Shown: positions 7,542 to 9,524 of the stretch, in pieces
Numbering within the stretch: position 1 is the stretch's first letter
Layout of the letters: each line of letters starts with the position of its first letter
Notes under the pieces: generated by a model
Databases searched by the model: none
Told to the model about the DNA's origin: nothing
The model's input: only the letters and a program-made list of their open reading frames with translations
NCBI GenBank assembly: GCA_002714165.1
Contig: PAWT01000036.1
Span: 3,017 to 12,540, forward strand
Length of the DNA stretch: 9,524 bases
Direction of reading: 5' to 3'
Source of the DNA: Acidobacteriota bacterium
GTDB taxonomy: Bacteria; Acidobacteriota; Vicinamibacteria; Vicinamibacterales; UBA823
Translations under genes and position numbers: made by a program

Positions 7542-8099
7542 ATGGTGTTAAATCGGCTGTTCGCTGCGTTCACGCTCTCCGTCATTGCATCGGTTCAATT
7601 TTCGTGCGGAGGAGCTTCCATAACCGATCTAGCCGATTCTGAGTCCAACGTAGGAAGTGCTGCTGGTCAACCAGCACGGGCGGCGATCGCGTTAGCGCCA
7701 GAATTGGAAGTGCTAGCTGTCTCGGCGTACACCATTGACGGCGTCAGCATCGAGTTGCTCAGTGTCTCGAGGACCGGAGTGGATGCAATCACCGTCCGGT
7801 GGCAATACCGAACTAGGGTTGTTGAAGGTGTTCACCTTGATCCTGACGACGACCCGTTAGACTTGGCGCGTGATGCCTACCTTTACGACCGTGTTCATCA
7901 GAAAAAGTATATGGTCATCAAAGACAACACGGGTCAACCGGTAACAAACATCCACTCAGACGATACGAGTTTAACCATTACACCGGAGTCTCCGCTCGTT
8001 GTATCGGCTAAGTTTCCTGCCCCACCTGACAACATCAAACGAATTTCCGTTTACCTACCTGGGGTCCGACCATTCGAGGACCTGGTTTTTAGCCAGTAA
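7542..8099 (+). CDS. small exported protein of unknown function, beta-rich
   Basis: Unrecognised protein of 185 residues from ATG 7542. It has a basic N-terminus and a hydrophobic signal (about residues 5-20, RLFAAFTLSVIASV) ending in Q-F-S-C. This is a poor lipobox because Gln sits at -3, so it may be a lipoprotein or a protein cleaved by signal peptidase I. A low-complexity Ser/Ala/Gly linker (about 25-52) leads into a single domain (about 55-185) of alternating strands, ending in a conserved-looking stretch with ISVYLPGVRPFEDLVF. The pattern resembles small extracellular immunoglobulin-like beta-sandwich domains, an inference from strand pattern only. GGAG at 7538-7541 abuts ATG 7542 and lies three bases from GTG 7545; TTG 7536 is also in frame, so the start is uncertain by a few codons. 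It sits between the amidohydrolase and the ABC ATPase with short gaps, probably in one operon. Confidence 0.75.
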   Translation: MVLNRLFAAFTLSVIASVQFSCGGASITDLADSESNVGSAAGQPARAAIALAPELEVLAVSAYTIDGVSIELLSVSRTGVDAITVRWQYRTRVVEGVHLDPDDDPLDLARDAYLYDRVHQKKYMVIKDNTGQPVTNIHSDDTSLTITPESPLVVSAKFPAPPDNIKRISVYLPGVRPFEDLVFSQ

Positions 8100-8128
8100 T
8101 TTCAGAGAGTTCGCGTTCTGTACTTGGT

Positions 8129-8144
8129 ACTAGAGCACTAGAAC
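8129..8144 (+). repeat. tandem 8-base repeat before the ABC ATPase start
   Basis: ACTAGAGC (8129-8136) is followed directly by ACTAGAAC (8137-8144), seven of eight bases identical, two bases before ATG 8147. A GTAC-TTG-GTAC palindrome (8120-8130) overlaps its left end. No good Shine-Dalgarno is present here. The repeat could be an operator or chance. Confidence 0.3.
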
Positions 8145-8146
8145 TT

Positions 8147-8929
8147 ATGACCTCAACCCTTGAACTCCAGGGCGTTACCGTCAGACGGGACAACCGACTG
8201 ATTCTCAACCGTATTGACTGGACCGTAGCACCTGACGAACGTTGGATCGTTCTCGGACCAAACGGCTCTGGCAAGACAACACTTTGCCAAGTGGCGTCCC
8301 TGTATCAGCACCCGATGAACGGCACGGTAAGAGTCCTAGGTGAGACGCTCGGTTGCACAGATGTCAGACAACTTCGGAAGCGGATTGGTTATATGAGCGT
8401 ACAGTTGGCTGACATGCTGGGACCTGGACTGACCGCGACAGATGTTGTCGTCACCGCCAAACACGCGGCGCTCGCAACCTGTTGGCACGTCTATTCGCAG
8501 GACGACTACGCAAAAGCGAGACGGTTGCTTAATCGGTTCAACTGCGAAGACTTGGCAGATCGTCGGTTCATTACACTGGCATCCGGCGAACAAAAAAAAG
8601 TTGAAATCGCAAGGGCCCTCATGGCGGATCCTGGTTTACTGGTGCTGGACGAACCAGCTGCCGGTCTCGACTTGGGCGGACGAGAGATGCTGGTCGCAAC
8701 GCTGGCCTCACTCGCTAAGGACCGTGAGACGCCACCCATTGTCTTGGTTACGCACCATATTAACGAGATCCCTCCTGGTTTCACCCACGTGTTGCTACTC
8801 GCCGGCGGCCAGAAGCTAGCAGCCGGTCGGCTCACCGAAACGTTGAACGATGCTGCGTTGTCTCGGTGCTTTGGACTTGAGCTTCGTGTTGAGATGCGTG
8901 GGGATCGGTGGCACATATGGACCGGGTGA
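8147..8929 (+). CDS. stand-alone ABC transporter ATP-binding protein
   Basis: ATPase of 260 residues with one complete nucleotide-binding domain: Walker A GPNGSGKTT (37-45), Q-loop Gln86 (MSVQLADM), signature LASGEQKK (144-151), Walker B LLVLDEP (164-170) with catalytic Glu169, D-loop AGLD (172-175) and H-loop His203 (VTHH). The signature departs from LSGGQ, with Ala, Ser and Glu around the conserved Gly. The organisation and the C-terminal tail ending in DRWHIWTG recall the YlmA/ModF-like group of single ATPases that often lack an adjacent permease. No membrane partner is encoded in this window. The start ATG 8147 gives the expected N-terminus but has no strong ribosome binding site. The gene follows the small exported protein by 47 bases on the same strand and is convergent with the subtilase gene. 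Substrate unknown; an import or metal-related role is only a family-level guess. Confidence 0.92.
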   Translation: MTSTLELQGVTVRRDNRLILNRIDWTVAPDERWIVLGPNGSGKTTLCQVASLYQHPMNGTVRVLGETLGCTDVRQLRKRIGYMSVQLADMLGPGLTATDVVVTAKHAALATCWHVYSQDDYAKARRLLNRFNCEDLADRRFITLASGEQKKVEIARALMADPGLLVLDEPAAGLDLGGREMLVATLASLAKDRETPPIVLVTHHINEIPPGFTHVLLLAGGQKLAAGRLTETLNDAALSRCFGLELRVEMRGDRWHIWTG

Positions 8930-8954
8930 GCGTGATAGCAAACGCCTAATACCT

Positions 8955-8973
8955 ACTCGAAACCCTCTCGAGT
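8955..8973. terminator. weak hairpin between convergent genes
   Basis: ACTCGA (8955-8960) and TCGAGT (8968-8973) form a six-pair stem with a seven-base loop in the 43-base gap between the ABC ATPase stop and the subtilase stop. No T run follows on either strand, so at best it is a weak bidirectional terminator or an RNA-stabilising hairpin. Confidence 0.25.
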
Positions 8974-9524
8974 CACGAATGCTTCTGACCCTCAGTCAGT
9001 AGCGCTAGGGCCTCGTCACACGACGAAATCTCCGTCGTTTCCATAGCTCTCGCTAGCAATCCTGTCAGGTTGGCGACAGCAAAACTAAGGCCTTTCAGAT
9101 TGCGCGAGGGCGACACACCGGGAATCGGCCTCGGTAACCCCGAAGCGGCGAATACCACCGCGCCGGACTGCCTCGTCCACCGGTACTGATCACGAGGACA
9201 GTTCCAATCCAAGGCAACCGGTACGACACCCGGCAAGTTACCAGGTAACCATTGCGTGTGTTCATCAGCGGCCGGTGCGACGACTAATGTGCCACTCATA
9301 GCCGCTCGCTCCACGGCTGTGCGGAGTTGATTTTCGTGTTCCGTATTCACCATTCCGAGACTAAGGTTAATCAGCCGGATGCGTGCCCCGACGGCCCAGT
9401 CGATCGCTGCTACCAGAGCCTCACCACTCGTCGAGAGCTCCTGGTCGAAAACCTTAACCGCGTAGAGAACACTCCTCGGAGCTTTCTCCCTAATGGCTGC
9501 CGCGACAGCAGTACCGTGCCCAAG
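8973..9524 (-). CDS. subtilisin-like (S8) serine protease, 5' end outside window
   Basis: The reading frame is open from the window edge (9524) to TGA at 8975-8973, giving 183 residues of the C-terminal part. It is a subtilase: the catalytic His box reads LGHGTAVAAA at the very edge (His3 of the visible part), followed by an INLSLG strand (about 52-57), a VVAPAADE segment (about 81-88) and the serine box KGLSFAVANLTG with Ser147. The catalytic Asp would be in the missing N-terminal portion. An internal ATG at 9353 could be mistaken for the start, but it would remove the His box and the INLSLG strand. Two motifs are unusual: the oxyanion-hole Asn of AAGNEG appears as Asp87, and the usual GTSxAxP is GLSFAVA. 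The protein ends only about 36 residues after Ser147, so it has no long C-terminal extension. It may still be an active protease or a degenerate member. It is convergent with the ABC ATPase gene. Confidence 0.85.
   Translation of the reverse strand, partial: LGHGTAVAAAIREKAPRSVLYAVKVFDQELSTSGEALVAAIDWAVGARIRLINLSLGMVNTEHENQLRTAVERAAMSGTLVVAPAADEHTQWLPGNLPGVVPVALDWNCPRDQYRWTRQSGAVVFAASGLPRPIPGVSPSRNLKGLSFAVANLTGLLARAMETTEISSCDEALALLTEGQKHS

Noticed and set aside
8442..8916. Frames of 125 (plus) and 136 (minus) codons
   Set aside because: They overlap the ABC ATPase, which carries every expected motif in its own frame.
1..9524. CRISPR array, mobile element, toxin-antitoxin pair or defence system
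   Set aside because: There are no regularly spaced repeats, transposase or integrase motifs, terminal inverted repeats or small overlapping gene pairs. The window reads as ordinary chromosomal genes.

Overview
The window is a gene-dense piece of bacterial chromosome, mid-50s percent GC by eye. It holds eight complete protein genes and one gene cut by the right edge. No stretch longer than about 155 bases lacks a gene. I saw no tRNA, rRNA, CRISPR array, insertion sequence or phage gene. Several products have Sec or lipoprotein-type signals, which suggests a Gram-negative (diderm) heterotroph. The cupredoxin/carboxypeptidase-regulatory lipoprotein, the large PSMA-like secreted peptidase and the many secreted unknowns are a mix common in Acidobacteriota and similar uncultured soil or marine lineages. 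That placement is a low-confidence inference, because no phylogenetic marker is present.

Layout from left to right. (1) A minus-strand pair: a lipoprotein with a copper-site-like domain (781-1500) followed 33 bases downstream by a secreted protein of unknown family (4-747). (2) Divergent from it, a plus-strand NhaC-family antiporter (1621-3117) with a strong ribosome binding site and a possible folded leader. (3) Convergent with the antiporter and only 8 bases away, a minus-strand M28 peptidase of glutamate carboxypeptidase II/PSMA architecture (3126-5348). Upstream of it on the same strand is a YajO-like aldo/keto reductase (5479-6459). (4) Divergent from the reductase, a plus-strand run: a metal-dependent amidohydrolase/decarboxylase of the ACMSD superfamily (6615-7517), a small secreted beta-rich protein (7542-8099) and a stand-alone ABC ATPase (8147-8929). 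The spacing suggests one operon. (5) Convergent with that run, the 3' part of a divergent subtilisin-like protease gene (8973-9524) whose N-terminus lies outside the window.

The genes do not form an obvious single pathway. The clearest local units are the cupredoxin lipoprotein with its secreted partner, and the amidohydrolase/beta-protein/ABC run. I did not find convincing evidence of a new multi-gene system. The points most worth checking are the altered oxyanion-hole and serine motifs of the subtilase, the loss of the acidic-substrate arginine patch in the PSMA-like peptidase, the uncharacterised secreted partner of the cupredoxin lipoprotein, and a possible structured leader before the antiporter.
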